Source: Cycas panzhihuaensis
Lineage: Eukaryota; Cycadophyta
Direction of reading: 5' to 3'
NCBI GenBank assembly: GCA_023213395.1
Contig: CM041465.1
Location: 235,793,741 to 235,857,740, forward strand
Length of the DNA: 64,000 nucleotides
Every line of letters starts with the position of its first letter. Position 1 is the first letter of the stretch. Made by a program: the position numbers and the translations under genes. A model generated the notes under the pieces. It ran no database searches, was not told where the DNA came from, and saw only the letters and a list, made by a program, of their open reading frames with translations. Positions 49,221 to 60,264 of this stretch are shown here, one piece after another.

Positions 49221-50404
49221 CTGCTGTGGCCGCCTGCTCCTCTAGTCACGCGGCATCCTCCCCTCCTGGCTCTCCGCCAGCTGCAGGTGCCTCATCCTCT
49301 GGCACCTCCTCTGCCTGGGTCTCTCTCCTCACGGGGGTGGGCCCAGCTCTCGTCCCTACAGATCCCATCACGATCCGTAGCCTGTGGGCCCTAGTCATAG
49401 GTCCCCAGTCTCGCCACATGCCCCAGGCGGTCTGTCTCTCCTCCGGACTCGGGATGGACCCTCTGCCTCTCCTGCTGTCACGATGGACACTGCTTCCCTG
49501 CAGTCATGATGGGCCCGGCCACTATCTCCACTATCTCCGCTATCCCCATCATCACTACTATCATCGCCTGCGGGCACTCCTGCTCCGCCTGCCTCATCGT
49601 CGCTATCCCACCTCACCGTCCTGTAAGGCTAAGCTACGTAGTCTGGGAGGGTGAGGAGGTCTAGTGATGTGGCCTCCACCGATCGTCTGATATGGGCTCT
49701 ATCCTCTATCCCCCTCAGTCGAGTTTGCCACCTGTGGACCATCGGGGCTTGCTCTGTAATGGGGTGCGGTCCCCCCGCTGGTGCCACTGTCGCGAAGTGG
49801 TCGAAGTACCCGGCCTTTGTAGTAGTGTCTTTGTATGATAGCCCACCTCGCGGGCGTCTGATAGTATCCGGTGGGCGGCGAGGTTCCGCTTGTCGGTGCC
49901 CAATCCATCCTCTCGCCCGACCGTGGTGAGCGCATCCATCCACCCACCTGGGACCTTTCTATAGTCCGGAACAGAATGCACAGTATCACCAGCTTCCTCA
50001 CTCGAGGAATCCCTGATATCAAAGCGATGCGGAGGTGCTCCCCTCGATCCCATCTGTCGGCTCACATGAAGAGCAGGCGCCTCCATGTGTGCTACCTCAG
50101 TGCTGGGCAGCGTCCCTAGCCTCACCGGCCTCCACAGCCATTTGGAACTCCCGGTGTCGGCCCAGATATCTCTCGGCGTGATAGTCACGTCACCTACCTA
50201 TGGTAGGTGGAACACATGTCTCCTCCTGTCCCAATGGGACACTATGTCAACCAATGAGTCTACGATCCGGGTATCTTGAGGTGTCTTGAGGCCTTATGCG
50301 AGGCCACACCTCTGTAAGAACTCCCTATCCTCCTGTGTTGCCATCTCCATATAACTCAGCATCGCCATACCTATGTTCTCGCGGTTGTCTACCGCGAGGA
50401 CAGC
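49221..50404 (-). pseudogene. Antisense gene of D, plant-mobile-domain-like exon
   Basis: Minus-strand exon starting just after a TTTTTTGTGTGAACAG acceptor-like site. Early text: MAMLSYMEMATQEDREFL, RCGLA, IVDSLVDIVSHWD, HVFHLP, then GDVTITPRDIWADTG. The order (GL, LV-x4-W, FHLP, TIT-x2-D, G) fits the plant mobile domain (PMD, aminotransferase-like) known from MAIN/MAIL1 and transposons. Stops interrupt near 50297 and 50203. Later come an acidic run DDSSDDGDSGDSGDSG (about 49560) and TAWGMWRDWGPMTRAHRL (about 49420), then EEQAATA at the intron. Frame shifts occur in the middle. PMD is inferred from pattern, not a search. Confidence 0.55.
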
Positions 50405-51594
50405 CTGTTCACACAAAAAATAACTCGAGTTAGTCTTGTGTTAGCCACTATCACCCCTCTCTCTCTCAAATCTCCCTCTGCTTGAGATTTGGGACTCTTT
50501 TGCCCCTCATGTCAGTTTTTCTGCCTCTCTGCCTTCATCTGCGCACCAAACTTGGTAGTGCAGCTAAGTTTGGCATGAATCTGGCGATGTGGGGCCGCGG
50601 CGATGATCGCGGCAGTGATCATTCTTGCGATGCAATGGCGATCCCCAAAGGGGATTTTCGCCCCGAAAAACCAAAATTTTTACGGTGGACCCCTGGGAAC
50701 CCACGGGACGAAACTCCCTAATGCCTAGGTCCCTGCCTCTTTCTGGGTCCGATTTGGATCCTGAGAGGCCTTTCGTTGCCCATAAGGGGCACTAAAACTA
50801 GATAGAAACCTTAAAAAACTGTAAAAAGTAGACAAACTTTGAACTTTGAGATGGGCTGGGTTTAATGATATCCACTCACTGGATCTGGTCTCGCTACTGC
50901 CATGTCGTCTGGTCGGTTATGTTGGCTCTCTCCGCTCTCTGATCTGATGGTCAGATCTCCCTCTGCATGCCTCCGAAGTTGGGCGGTGCTCCGCTGCATA
51001 AGGAAATGGCTCTGGTTTCATATGAGAGCCGGTGAAGATGAATCCATTTTCCTGTTGATTTCCTTATATAGGCGGGGGCCCCAACGGGCACTTCCTTCGT
51101 TTTTGGTCTCGCGTCAGTCGTTGGGACCGTCTCGTCACCCCGATTACCTTTGCCTTCTGGCCCTGTCGTCAATTGTGCTTTATCGATGCCCTTTCTGCCT
51201 GCCCTTGCAAGGGCATTTATGGTGCCTCGTTATCACACTTTTGCCAGGGCCCTTTTGCATCGTTTTACGCGCTACTCCCGTGCTTGCCCGAGTTTATACT
51301 CGTTTGGCTAGTTTCGCTGCCCTGGACTCGTTTCCACGGTCCTTTCTCGCTCTTTGGGTCCCCAAAAGGAATGCCCCCCCCACTTGGGGGCATTATTCGC
51401 TTTCTAAGGCGACCTTTTGGCGCCCCAAGAGGCTTTTTCCTTCCGACCACTCTCCGCCGGTGATCAGATTGCTTACTCTCACCCTGGGTAACCTCATTGC
51501 TACCTTTGGTCTTCCTACCCTTCACGGTTACCTTTTGCTTGTTTTCTGAGTGTTGCTTTTATCACCCATTGACTGCTTGGATTTTGTGTCACCT
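50405..51594. promoter_or_regulatory. GC-rich spacer between antisense gene and second RNase H in D
   Basis: Divergent intergenic region: the antisense gene runs left and RNase H runs right. CpG-rich from 50580 to 50730 with inverted repeats (ATCCCC-AAA-GGGGAT near 50641). A 9-bp perfect stem, AATGCCCCC...GGGGGCATT, is at 51370-51394. An acceptor-like T-rich AG at 50405 (minus) implies a further 5' antisense exon here. A sense ORF at 50902-51549 is not supported by B. Promoter activity is inference. Confidence 0.4.
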
Positions 51595-52098
51595 ATGTCC
51601 ATCTATATCTTTACCGACGGTGGAAGCCGCGGTAATCCTGGACCCTCTGCCGCTGCATGGATCCTTCGCAGCCCTTCTAGACATGATCTCCTCTGCTCTG
51701 GGATCTTCCTCCTAGAGGCTACCAACAACGAAGCTGAGTATACAGCTGTTATTGAAGCCCTTATTGATGCCCTCCATTTCCATCATAGACCCATCGTTTT
51801 GCTTTGTGACTCTCAAGTTGTGGTGTCTCATCTCACCCAGGTTTACCAGGTGCGATGCCCTCACTTGAGGACTCTTGCTTCCACTGCCAGATCCCTCCTG
51901 GCTCGCTTTTCTTCTGTTGATATCCAGCATATCCCCCGGGCCCTCAACGCTGAGGTAGATAGTCTCGTTCGCCTCATCCTTGAGCACCGCCTTTCTCTCC
52001 TTGGCGGCCGTCCACAGGCTTGTCTAGCCTTCACATGCCGAGCCCGGGTCGTTTGTCACTTTGCTGCGATCCATTCGCACCTCAAAACCAGCTACTAA
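51595..52098 (+). CDS. Archaeal-type RNase H of element D (second RNase H)
   Basis: Open frame from ATG 51595 (B starts at the same ATG). The frame is open upstream to 51550 but without ATG. All four catalytic acids are present: FTDGGSRGNPGP (Asp), ATNNEAEYTAV (Glu), LLCDSQVVV (Asp) and IQHIPRALNAEVDSL (Asp). TDGGSRGNPG and NNEAEY are marks of archaeal/bacterial-type RNase H and of the second RNase H of Tat elements. About 168 residues, a normal domain length. It lies 3.8 kb beyond integrase, separated by the antisense gene. It is the only pol-type ORF in the window left intact. How it is translated is unclear. Confidence 0.93.
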   Translation: MSIYIFTDGGSRGNPGPSAAAWILRSPSRHDLLCSGIFLLEATNNEAEYTAVIEALIDALHFHHRPIVLLCDSQVVVSHLTQVYQVRCPHLRTLASTARSLLARFSSVDIQHIPRALNAEVDSLVRLILEHRLSLLGGRPQACLAFTCRARVVCHFAAIHSHLKTSY

Positions 52099-52411
52099 TG
52101 AGGTAAAACTATGGTGCCTACTCTTTGCTTGCTCTTTACTTGATTATGCATGCTCTCCTTTGCATCCTTTGTGGTGGGGGCAGCCCCCTCACCTGTCTTA
52201 TTCTTCCAGTCAATTTCCAGGTGGCCCATAGGTAGCCCCTATGTTGTCTCCACCACCGCTTTCGTATCCACACGTTCCACCACGACACTCGCCGGCACCC
52301 TTGCCTACTGTTCTTGATTGATATATCTATATACACATGTACTCTTGGAGTTGTGTTGCCGGCGTTCGCCATCTCACCGAGCTTCAAGCGGCGAGCTCTC
52401 TGCCGAGGCAG
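52099..52411 (+). other. 3' UTR of element D with two stem-loops
   Basis: GGGGG-CAG-CCCCC at 52176-52188 and CATAGG-TAGCC-CCTATG at 52228-52244, both conserved in E and B. The segment before the LTR reads CTGCCGAGGCAG, a weaker purine tract than the AAGGGGGTAG of E and B. Confidence 0.7.
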
Positions 52412-54968
52412 TGTTTCCTAGCTTCCGGGAATGGATACGGAATCATCGACTCAGGTAAGTGCAGGTATGTTTCCCGCATTATCATCGCTTTCTTATATTG
52501 GATGTTTTCTTGCTTATCTGCATGTGTATGACTTCGTGGGCGACTTGGCCGTCGTCCACACTTGTTTTAGCCTATGACGACTATAGCAGGGGCACACTCC
52601 CGGTGTGGCACCACTAACCACATTACTTCCCGCATCTACCCTCCTCACTCTAGGATCCACTAGGCTTACGCCACCTCTGCCCGTATGATGTCCCGTCATC
52701 GTTTGGTCAACTTGCCACCCCGGTCAAGCCCTACTTTTGCTCCCTTAGACCCGTTTGTTAGCATGTTTACCCCCGGGTAGGTGTTCTAGCTTCCCCTTAG
52801 TCCTTTCGGTCATACGCTTTGACTGGATTGGTTGGTGGGCCCCATTTTTAGCCTTAGGTGCATCTGCGAAATTTTGCAGATCTGTAGCGAATTTATGTGA
52901 TATGGTATCTCAGTTGTTTTAAAATCCCGTGGCAATTTTGCATTTATTGTGAAACTGCCACGTGGCTCACGCCTTGATTCTCTCCCAACCGTGCCCTAAT
53001 CGCTCGCTTTAGGGTTTTGCTTGAGTACTTAAACCATTTTTGACTCATTTTTGGGATCTTTTTGCTCACTTTTGAAATTGCTCTCTAAGGAAACAGCCTC
53101 CTGCTCTGCTCTTCTCTACTGTCTGCTGCTTTCATGGACTGCACCCTCCTCTGACGCCCAGCTCTCCTTTGGCGTGGCTAAGACATTCTCCTAGCCCCTC
53201 AAACGCCTTGTAGAGGGCCCCTTTGGAGTGCTTTCTAGTTGATCTTTGCCCAGTCAGTCCACAAGTGCCCCAAGTGCAGGTGTTTCCCATCACATCTCCA
53301 TAGCAGGGTCTCAAACCTACTCTACTTCAGATCTGGGCTGATTTCTCAGCCCCTCTTCACTGCTCCTTGGCTGAGGCAAACCCCTTGCCTCCCCCTTTCA
53401 GGTATTCCTTGTTTTATATTGGTTTTTCTTGCGATATCTATGCTCAGGCTTGTTTGCTCTTTGCTCATCTCTTGAGAGTTAGTTTTCCTTCTTTTTGTAG
53501 GTTGTTCTACCACTCTTTTGTGCCTCATGCCTGCGGTTGCTGCTCAAGGCAGTGGTGTTGGGGGATAGCATAGGTTTTGGAGAGGAGCTAGGTGGATTCC
53601 GTACCACCTTCCACACTCCCTAAGCGGCTCTACGCCCTCCAAAGCCTCCCTCTCGCCCTGTGCTGTCCTTGGCTTGCAAACAACGGTTTGTAGGCCCTCT
53701 TTTGGCCACCCAAACCAGTGCTATCACAAGTTGCAGCACTGATTTGGGGCCTTTTGTTCAGGTTTGGGCAACACTCATAAGTCCCAACCGCTAGTCCTTG
53801 TTCTGCTTTCTTCCTGGCTGCCCGGTTTGCTCCTCATAGCATCCCGGTTTGTCGTGGGTTTCCTTGGGCCTCTCTTTGCCCCTTTGCTACCATTTTCCAA
53901 CCTTTGCTCTTGGCCTTGTCCTCGCTGCCTTATGGCTCTTGAGGGGAGGTTAGGATATCATTTGCGGGAGGTAGGCCACTCCGAGGCTTACCGATCATTT
54001 ACTTTCGCCTTGGTCACTCTCTTTTTGGTACTTTCATTGTTGGATTAGCACTAACACATGTATATTCAGATTCTCGTTTATGTTATTTAGGCATATATTG
54101 TTAGAATTTTGTGTTGCATGTTAGTGTTCTTCCTTCGGGAAGAGAGAGACCGCTATTGCTTACAGGTATTTAGGAAGCGTGGAGAACATCGCCCATTGAC
54201 CTCGTTACCGGTAAGCACCTTTGTATGCGTTATATTTTTTTATGTTGTTTCATTTACTAGTTGGCGCTTCCTTTCTTTCTTTGGTATCGCATGTGATTTT
54301 CTAGGGAAGGTAAGGAAGCCCCTCTTTCGCCCGCCGTAACATCGCGCATCCAACGCGTCGCGCGGAGTGGTTTGGTGCTCCTCGAGAAGGCTTCCGTCAC
54401 GCACGCCCTCGGCCCAGGTGCACGTCTCGCTCCCTCTTGCTACCTCTTTTCTTCCTTTTATTTCTCTCTTAGTAACTAGCACATTGAAAGATAAAAGGGA
54501 AAATTTGGTTTGGTGTTTATTGCATTTCATTTATCTTGTTACATGTATCTTTACCGTTTGTAGGAAAGGTTGTAGGAACCCCCTTTCCCTACCTTTCCCC
54601 CTTTCTCTCCTTAACCACACAAGTCCTTTGCCTCCCGCATCACTTGTGTACCCGGTTAGGTTGTGTAGGCATACTCTTGGCCTATCTCCATTTAGGTCTT
54701 CTCTTTCCCCCTTCCGGCCACCCAAGGGTGGGAGAGTCCTGTCTCTAGGTCAACCCAGGCTTGCCTTACGCATCTTCACCCCTTGCTCGAAGTGGTCAAG
54801 GACCACCTAATAGTAGCCATATTCCATTGCAGATCCCGAACTCGCGCTCCGGCGCACGGGGCGCTCTGCGTGATAGTTACTCTTCTTTTAGGGCCCACCT
54901 TCAATATTTTCACCACCCACTCTCCCCACGCCTACTAGTTAGGTAGTTATCCCGTAGACGCGCGTCCA
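52412..54968 (+). repeat. 3' LTR of element D (2557 bp)
   Basis: TGTTTCCTAGCTTCC to GACGCGCGTCCA. Nearly identical to 38467-41032, especially in the downstream half; differences are mostly C/T and A/G, plus a few small indels. G-box at 52959-52964; donor-like CAG/GTAAGT at 52452-52460. Confidence 0.95.
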
Positions 54969-54973
54969 GTAGC
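54969..54973 (+). repeat. Right target-site duplication of element D (GTAGC)
   Basis: Exact copy of 38462-38466. Confidence 0.95.
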
Positions 54974-55170
54974 AAAAAGACACCCATTGGGATCTGTGTC
55001 CATTCCACTTACCCTTGAGGACAAGACTATCCTCACTGACATTGTAGTTCTTGACGTCGATGTCAATTACAACCTTTTTTTGGGATGCCCATGGCTCGAC
55101 CAAATGGGAGTTGTGTACTCGTCTCGATGGGGACAACTTAAATTCATCTATGAGGGGTGAATGAGGGTTA
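54974..55170 (+). pseudogene. Protease, second part (element C)
   Basis: Continues C's protease after D: AAAAAGACACCCATTGGG-type text, then YNLFLGCPWLDQMGV near 55067. Frames are broken. Confidence 0.8.
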
Positions 55171-56070
55171 TCTCCTAGGAGCCTCCTCCCACTAAACAAC
55201 CTAGTTAACCTCACCAAGCTGTTCATGGTCAAGTAAAGGGTGACAAGGACCTTTCTGCCCATGCTTCTGCTTATTCTATTGACATCCCTGATCCATCCCC
55301 TTTGGAAGAAGGTCCTTCATCTTCTTCTTCTGACCTCATACACTTTGCCCCTATTAGTGTGGGGAGCTATGGGTATCTCACCATGCTCAGTGATGATGAG
55401 TCTGATGGTGAGGATGAGGACTTTACTCATCCCATATCTCTCCTAAGCATGAGTAGGGAGCACTTCCTTTGTTTTAGGTCCCAGCCTGAAACCCCCACTA
55501 TTGAAGAAGCTAGCTCTTCCCTTGGATCATATGTTATCGCTCCTGCTGGCTAGACAAGCTCTTATATCATTGTGTCTCCCTCTTCGTCGCCCCATATAGG
55601 CAACAAATCCAGGGAGCCTCTAGTCACTCCTCATAGGAGAACTCTTTCTGACTCTTCTAAAGAGTCCCTCAGATATATCGAGTGGTGGGTCGACCACTAC
55701 GGTCCCACCGCTTCTTCTACCCCTCTCCCCTCGTCTTCTCGAGGTGTGGTCATCTATGGGGTGGATTACTTCGAGGATGAAAAGGCTTTTCTTAAGTATC
55801 TAGTGAGCTCCACACCTAATTTCCATTCTCACCACCATAGGCTTGGTCATCAGAAGGTCTTAGCTATTGGATCATCCCTCGCTGACCCAAATCCATCTCT
55901 TATTCTGCCCCATCTTATTGAACGAGCCCCCCTTCATTTCGAGGAAGAGAATGTTATGTGCATGGGGGAAACCAAGGATATAGTCCTTACCCAGAGTAAG
56001 GTCATAAAGGTGGGAGAAGAATGCTCTCCTGATAAAATGAAGGAGTACACCCTTCTATTCTAAGAATTTT
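55171..56070 (+). pseudogene. Protease-RT linker of element C
   Basis: Mostly open (55302-55553 and 55572-56063): ISVGSYGYLTMLSDDESDGE, SSKESLRYIEWWVDHYGP, GVDYFEDEKAFLKYL, LHFEEENVMCMGETKD and VIKVGEECSPDKMKEY. Acidic, Ser/Pro-rich, no known domain. It matches the linkers of A, B and D. Confidence 0.75.
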
Positions 56071-56950
56071 GAGACATCTTCGTATGGGATTATTCTGATA
56101 TGAAGGGAATAGACCCTTCGATCATTACACACAATCTTACACCATTCTGGGTGCTCACCCCATGCATCAAAAATATCACCCTCTTCATCCCAAGCTTTCA
56201 AACGCCATTAATATAGCAGTAAACTCCTAAATGCAGGGTTAATCACTTCTATCGACTACCCCAAGTGGGTGTCCAACATTGTTCCCATTGCTAAGAAGAA
56301 TAGGATAATTAGGATATACGTTGATTTCTGAGACATTAATAATGCGTACCCTAAGGACAATTTCTCACTTCCCTTCATCAATCAAATCATTGATCGAACT
56401 ATTGATTTTGAAGTCATGTCCTTAATGGACAACTTCTCAGGTTATAACCAAATCCAAACTTCTCTTGAAGACTGTCATAAGACAACCTTCACTACCCCTT
56501 GGGGCACCTTCGCCTACAAGGTGATGCCTTTTAGCTAAAGAATGTAGGAGTCACCTACCAAAGGGTGATGTAATTCATCTTTCATGACCTTATTAACAAA
56601 ACCTTAAAGGCTTTCATGGATGATATGATGGGTCTGTAAGACATTAGCGCCCACCATCCTTTTGATTTGTGAGCCATCTTCGCACAATGTTACAAATACC
56701 ATGTAAGCCTCAACCCTCTCAAATGCGTATTTGCCATAACAACTATCAAACTCCTTGGTTTCCTTGTCTCAAAACAAGGAATCTAAATCAACCCTGACAA
56801 ATTTAGGGCCATCCTTAACATGCCACCTCCTAAAACCCAATGACAGATCAAGTCGTTCTTAGGTAGGTTTGGATTTCTTAGGCATTTCCTGGTGAATTTT
56901 GCTATAAATGCCAAACCCCTTATCAACCTATTAAAGAAATGGGCCCCGTT
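56071..56950 (+). pseudogene. Reverse transcriptase of element C
   Basis: FVWDYSDMKGIDPSIITHNL, DNFSLPFINQI, FEVMSLMDNFSGYNQIQ (first catalytic position reads D-N), FMDDMMGL (near 56615) and SFLGRFGFLRHFLVNF. Stops are frequent. The order matches D. Confidence 0.88.
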
Positions 56951-57560
56951 CATTTGGTCTTCAAGGGCCTAGCAAGCCTTTGAAGAGCTCAAGGAAGCCC
57001 TCACTTTCACCCTAATATTGGTGCCCCCTCTCTTTGATAGACCATTCATTCTCTACACTTTAGCTACCGATGAGTCCTTGGGCACTATGTTAGCCCAAGA
57101 AGATGATTCAGGAACCAAAAGGTCCATCTATTTTATCAACCACACTCTCGTGGCTGCTAATCTTAACTACACACCTATTGAGAAGAAGTGCTTCTCCTTA
57201 GTGTATGCTAAGTTTAGGCACTACTTGCTTGGGAACACTACTCATATGATCATCTAATTTAATCCCTTAAGATACTTGCTTATCCGATCTAGCCTGACAA
57301 GTAGGACTGGCAAGTGGGCCATCCTCCTTCAAGAATTTGACCTCCAAATCATTAATAAGAAGTCAAAGAAAGGGATGGTAGTTATTGAGAAACTCACTGA
57401 CACCCCTATCCTGAACCTTTTTGGAGTTCCCACTGATGACTCTTTGCTTGATGAGACCATTTTGGTCATTTAGGATTCTCCTCCTCATCCACTTACTGAT
57501 AGTGAGTGCTATGGGGACATTGTGTAATATCTCGCCTAGTAGCAGTACCATCTCGAAGCC
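56951..57560 (+). pseudogene. Classical RNase H of element C
   Basis: LYTLATDESLGTMLAQED, YTPIEKKCFSL (the Glu position is preserved as E in IEKK), MIIxFNPLRYLL where the QSD triad is lost, and KKGMVVIEKLTD with Glu for the last Asp. Open at 57018-57257 and 57276-57473. Confidence 0.85.
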
Positions 57561-58814
57561 AATGACAAAGTTAGGTCATGTATTCAAGCTACTTCCAGGC
57601 AATACTTCCTCATGGACAAAGTATTGTACAAGAGATCCTTTGATAGGATCCTTCTCCACTATGTCAGCCTTAACAAGGCAGACCAAATACTCTGTGAATG
57701 CCACAATGACATTTTTAGAGGTCATTTTAGGGGCCAATCCATGGCCTAAAGGATCCTTCACATGAGGTATTACTAGTTGTCCCTCTTCAAGGATGCCCAT
57801 GCCTATGCCCTGAGATGTCGGCAGTGCCAGGAGCATGACAACATCACCCACTTGCCTTCTGAGGCCCTTTATCTAGTCATATCTCCATGGCCCTTCTCCC
57901 AATAGGGGTTGGACCTTATTAGAGCCATATCCCCACCTTCTTCATCGCATCACAAGTTCATCTTAACTGTTACATAGTTCTTCACCAAATGGACCAAAGT
58001 AGTCCCTTTGTCTTCTAGTCCTAGCAAGATGATAGCCACCTTTATCTACTAGCACATCATTTGTTGCTTTAGAGTCCCTGACGTTATGATCATAGACAAC
58101 GAAACCCCTTTTTGTAATAAGAAGGTTGATGAGCTCTATAAGAAATTTAATATTTCTCACAAAACTTCCTCTCTGTATTACCCTCAGGCCAATGGCCAAG
58201 TTGAGTCATTTGACAAAACCCTTATAAACATCTTAAAGAAAACTGTAGCCCAAAGTCAAAAAGATTAGCACCTCTAATTCCCTTATACTCTATGGGCATA
58301 TTGCATGTCTATCAACATGGCTACATGAATGACTCCTTTCTCTCTAGTGTATAAAATAGAGGCAATTCTCCTATTGGAAGTGGAGAGTCCCTCTTTACGA
58401 GTCTCCCTTTGGGGTCTTGTCAATGAGGAGTCTCTTTGTTAGGCTCGCCTCTTAGACCTCGAGGCCTTAGACGATAGGCACTTGATCACTTACCAAGCGA
58501 ATCTTGCTTCTAAGGCCAGGGCGCAAAGGACATATAACAAGTGCCTTTGCCCCTGCCCTTTGCATCTTGGGGACCATGTCCTTAAATTGGAATATCTCCA
58601 TGACTACCTATCTAAGTTTGCACCTAAATGGGTTGGCCCCTTCGTCATTCTCGAGAGCTTCAATAACAGTACTTATAGGATCACAACCTTGGAAGGTCTT
58701 AAACTTAGGAAAGTAATTAATGGAAAGTATAACTACTTCTTTCTCTCCTTTTGCTCTGAAATAAGCCTAAACTACCACCCTAGGTATGTTTCCATTCCCC
58801 CTAATCACAAGTAG
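57561..58814 (+). pseudogene. Integrase of element C
   Basis: Zinc finger near 57700-57835 (CHNDIFRGHFRG, CRQCQEHD). Core: GLDLIRAIS (Asp), MIIDNETPF (Asp) and YPQANGQVESFDKTL (Glu). C-terminal: LKLEYLHDYLSKF and PKWVGPFVI. The C-terminal part (58482-58814) is open. Stops and shifts elsewhere. Confidence 0.88.
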
Positions 58815-59389
58815 AATGGCAGTTTAGGGTGGCCCTCTCGCTCCTTTTAGGTTCCTCTCACGAAACCTCTTGTTCCACCTTTTTCTTGGGGGCCCCATCC
58901 TCCTAATTGGGTGTGCTGTCCCTATCACTTTTGAGCCTAGAAACACTCCCCAACTAGGAGGGCATTCTTGAGTATCATTACTCCCTTTCTTACTAGCTCT
59001 TCCTTTGCATATTCTGCTATGCTTCTATGTGGATGTGCATGGATCCGTATCTCCTAGCCCTACATACACCTATCGCCGATGTTCATGATGATCGCGTGTG
59101 TTCACTAAGAGTGTGGCCCTACATGAAAGGAAGTGTATGCATCTCAAACAATCTTATAATACTAATCATATAGTCAGAAATCAAAATCATCATGATCTAT
59201 AGCTCCTCGTACACCTGTGCACTCATACACATGTATACACAAATATATATATAATCCCCCACAATATATCATCATGTATCATCAGACATAATCATATATC
59301 AAGTGGGGTACCAATGGCCTTGTCTATATATATAAAAAATAATAATGTATCATATCATACAAATGGTATGGTATATCATTTGTAGGAAG
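58815..59389. other. Spacer after integrase in C
   Basis: Corresponds to D 47833-48447: AT-rich, ATATATAT tracts near 59245 and 59320, no gene. Confidence 0.45.
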
Positions 59390-60264
59390 CTAGAATCCTT
59401 GCAGGGAGGAGTACAATCATGCGATAACATATGGTGACTCCCTAGAGGTCCAATCCTTTCCTAAATCAAAACCTATTACACCCTACTCTCTAGTGCTCCT
59501 CTACTCATGGCACATTGTCTCCTGGTCGATGCGATCCCTCTCCAGGGGACCACATACCTCCTAAGCTCCTCTTGCGCCTCTAGGAGCTCCCCACCTCGCT
59601 TCCCTCATCCCGAGGCCTCCTCGAGGTCATCGCCATCATGTAAGTATGAGTCTAACTCAATGACAACCTTGATGCCATCTGGTTTACCAAATGATCGTGT
59701 CATCCATGGATATGATCTCTCTCACCCTTTACTCTCTAGAGCCTCTCCTCCATCCCTTGGAGTCACTCCTCTAGCATGACCACTTGGATGTGACTCTCTG
59801 CATCACCACCTGCTCCTCCTTAATCCTCCAGTGCCTAGACCCGACTTCGTAGGGTATCTCTCTCTGTGCAGGTCCCATCTAGCTCTCCCTGTAGTTATCC
59901 CACTCTCGCCTGATGCTTATGGGAATCCATTACCTACATATCTCTAGCCCTGACCAATGGGGTAAATGCCGCTGTACGAGCCTCTGCCGACCATGGCTCC
60001 TCTCCCACTTGATGGGAGGTTGCCCATCTACGTAGGCCCATGGGAACATCTCTTGGACTACTTCCTCAACCAACCTCCCTATCTCCACTACTCCTACAAA
60101 GTCAAACACACCATATGTTAGTATATACATCTATATGTGTGTACTAAATAAACCAAATCAAAACAAAGCATCTAAATACCTAGTGATTGAAAGACAATAG
60201 GAAAAAGTAGTGTCTCACCTCCTGGGACTATTAACTCCTCTACTCAGATGACCACCTCCTCCTC
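59390..60264 (-). pseudogene. 3' part of the antisense gene in element C
   Basis: Minus strand: end of the upstream exon (EELIVP-like, 60219-60264), intron 60094-60218 (GTGAGACA...TTTGTAG), then GVVEIGRLVEEVVQEMFPWAYVDGQPP (60093-60010) and the coiled-coil/tail region to about 59500 with many stops (GGLGMREARWGAPRGAQEELRRYVVP). The rest of the upstream exon was deleted. It confirms the exon-intron layout seen in D. Confidence 0.65.

Larger units (their letters stand above)
38467..54968 (+). mobile_element. Element D: youngest full-length Tat-lineage retrotransposon
   Basis: A 16,502-bp unit with two LTRs, TG...CA-type ends and an exact 5-bp target duplication. Interior order: primer site, gag, protease, RT, classical RNase H, integrase, antisense intron-containing gene, archaeal-type RNase H, 3' UTR. 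LTRs differ by a few percent by eye, mostly transitions, so it is younger than A, B and C but not brand new. Its higher GC and CpG content against the other copies shows how the family looked before decay. Confidence 0.95.

Noticed and set aside
49226-49654. Ser/Leu-rich plus-strand ORF opposite the antisense exon
   Set aside because: It is the complement of the antisense coding exon, which has the better-supported reading (intron conserved in C).
50902-51549. A 215-codon sense ORF just before the second RNase H
   Set aside because: The matching region of B shows only scattered similar words with shifted frames. No domain is recognised, and a transcriptional spacer explains it better.
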